DNA of 33,365 nucleotides from an uncultured Bacteroidia bacterium (lineage in GTDB: Bacteria; Bacteroidota; Bacteroidia; Bacteroidales; UBA932). Where the stretch lies: positions 91,285 to 124,649 of the forward strand of contig CADAOA010000002.1 of assembly GCA_902789435.1 (NCBI GenBank), in the 5' to 3' direction. The position numbers and the translations under genes were made by a program. The notes beneath the pieces are model-generated. The model saw nothing but the letters and a program-made list of their open reading frames with translations, was not told the origin of the DNA and did not search any database. Positions 33,120 through 33,365 of the stretch are shown piece by piece (position 1 is the stretch's first letter; every line of letters starts with the position of its first letter).

Positions 33120-33146
33120 AATGATTCTTTTTCAAAAATAATCATT
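33120..33146 (-). promoter_or_regulatory. Esterase promoter -7 element flanked by an inverted repeat
   Basis: On the minus strand TATTTTTG (33140-33133) lies 34 bases before the esterase start. Perfect 7-bp arms AATGATT (33120-33126) and AATCATT (33140-33146) flank it, as an operator would. Confidence 0.45.
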
Positions 33147-33155
33147 TCTCTTCGA

Positions 33156-33178
33156 TTTTGTGCCACTTTTTGTGCCAC
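33156..33178. repeat. Tandem direct repeat TTTTGTGCCAC
   Basis: TTTTGTGCCAC occurs at 33156-33166 and again at 33168-33178, one base apart. It starts a gene-free block that reaches the window end. Confidence 0.7.
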
Positions 33179-33188
33179 CCTTAAAAGG

Positions 33189-33221
33189 AAACCGCCTTGC
33201 AGGTGTCTACAAAGCGGTTTT
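33189..33221. terminator. Hairpin AAACCGC/GCGGTTT, possible terminator
   Basis: AAACCGC (33189-33195) and GCGGTTT (33214-33220) form a perfect 7-bp stem, with further short pairings (TTG/CAA, AG/CT) inside. TTTT follows on the plus strand, but the T-run is short. It could end a transcript entering from beyond the right edge on the minus strand, where the tail is CCTTTT. Confidence 0.4.
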
Positions 33222-33223
33222 AG

Positions 33224-33242
33224 TGTGCTCGGGACGGGCACA
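33224..33242. repeat. Short hairpin next to the terminator-like stem
   Basis: TGTGCTCG (33224-33231), loop GGA, CGGGCACA (33235-33242) gives an 8-bp stem with one G-T pair. It stands 3 bases after the previous hairpin. From 33243 to the end no gene is recognised. Confidence 0.45.
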
Positions 33243-33365
33243 AAGCTTTCGGTGACTATCGTGTGTTTTTCGTGTTCTTTAGGGAGTATTCAAAAGAATA
33301 ACTCTCAGTTTATTAGTTTCGGGAAAAGCGTGTTCTAAATTAATCACGAAAAACGCGGTCGAATG

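Noticed and set aside
33279-33365. A 28-codon open frame entering from the right on the minus strand
   Set aside because: Too short to judge and without recognisable motifs; it could be the end of a real gene, but nothing here supports it.
1-33365. tRNA, rRNA, CRISPR arrays, insertion sequences, prophage genes
   Set aside because: No cloverleaf with the TTCGAATC-type T-arm, no regularly spaced repeats, and no transposase, integrase or phage protein was seen on either strand.

Overview
The window reads as chromosomal DNA of a Bacteroidota bacterium, most likely an uncultured gut-type member of Bacteroidales. Three things support this. Promoters carry the Bacteroidota -7 element TAnnTTTG instead of a sigma70-type -10, and genes lack clear Shine-Dalgarno sequences. 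Gene orders such as purH-mreBCD-mrdA-rodA and the divergent purN / acpP-fabF pair are of the kind seen in this phylum. Several protein families are Bacteroidota-flavoured: CBM20-GH77 proteins, arginase-like proteins ending in RWWMEVP, and a TopA without zinc fingers. The genus cannot be fixed from the sequence alone. Almost everything is core housekeeping; I see no tRNA, rRNA, CRISPR array, insertion sequence or phage gene.

Layout. 2-271 is the 3' end of a nucleoside kinase. 299-3250 (minus) is an operon of a PfkB sugar/nucleoside kinase, a sensor histidine kinase and a response regulator. 3325-6410 (plus) is a flippase-like membrane protein translationally coupled to a GH77 (MalQ-type) protein that keeps its two starch-binding domains but has lost every catalytic motif, and whose conserved C-terminus has slipped out of frame. 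6472-8925 (minus) holds two exported hydrolases. radA follows on the plus strand (8996-10369). 10360-15971 (minus) is an operon of a class A penicillin-binding protein, D-Ala-D-Ala ligase, tryptophanase and PrmC. 16072-19922 (plus) holds topA, a truncated ureohydrolase-like protein and an Lrp/AsnC regulator. ispD is on the minus strand (19919-20611). 20693-27877 (plus) is purH plus the rod-shape operon mreB-mreC-mreD-mrdA-rodA. acpP-fabF (minus) and purN (plus) diverge around 29.5 kb. dsbD and an exported esterase (both minus) end the gene-bearing part. The last 270 bases hold no recognisable gene but do hold direct repeats and hairpins.

How it works together. Much of the window concerns envelope growth: lipid synthesis (acpP, fabF), isoprenoid supply (ispD), peptidoglycan precursor and polymer synthesis (ddl, PBP1, PBP2, RodA, MreBCD) and periplasmic thiol redox (dsbD). 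Regulation is written very compactly. Five divergent gene pairs have head-to-head -7 elements only 12-35 bp apart. Five convergent pairs abut or overlap at their stop codons, leaving no room for a terminator. One clear intrinsic terminator lies inside an operon, between acpP and fabF, where it probably sets unequal expression. The least ordinary items are the GH77 pseudoenzyme with its frameshifted tail, the truncated ureohydrolase-like protein, the acpP/fabF terminator, a hairpin in the purN leader, and the repeat-rich right edge.
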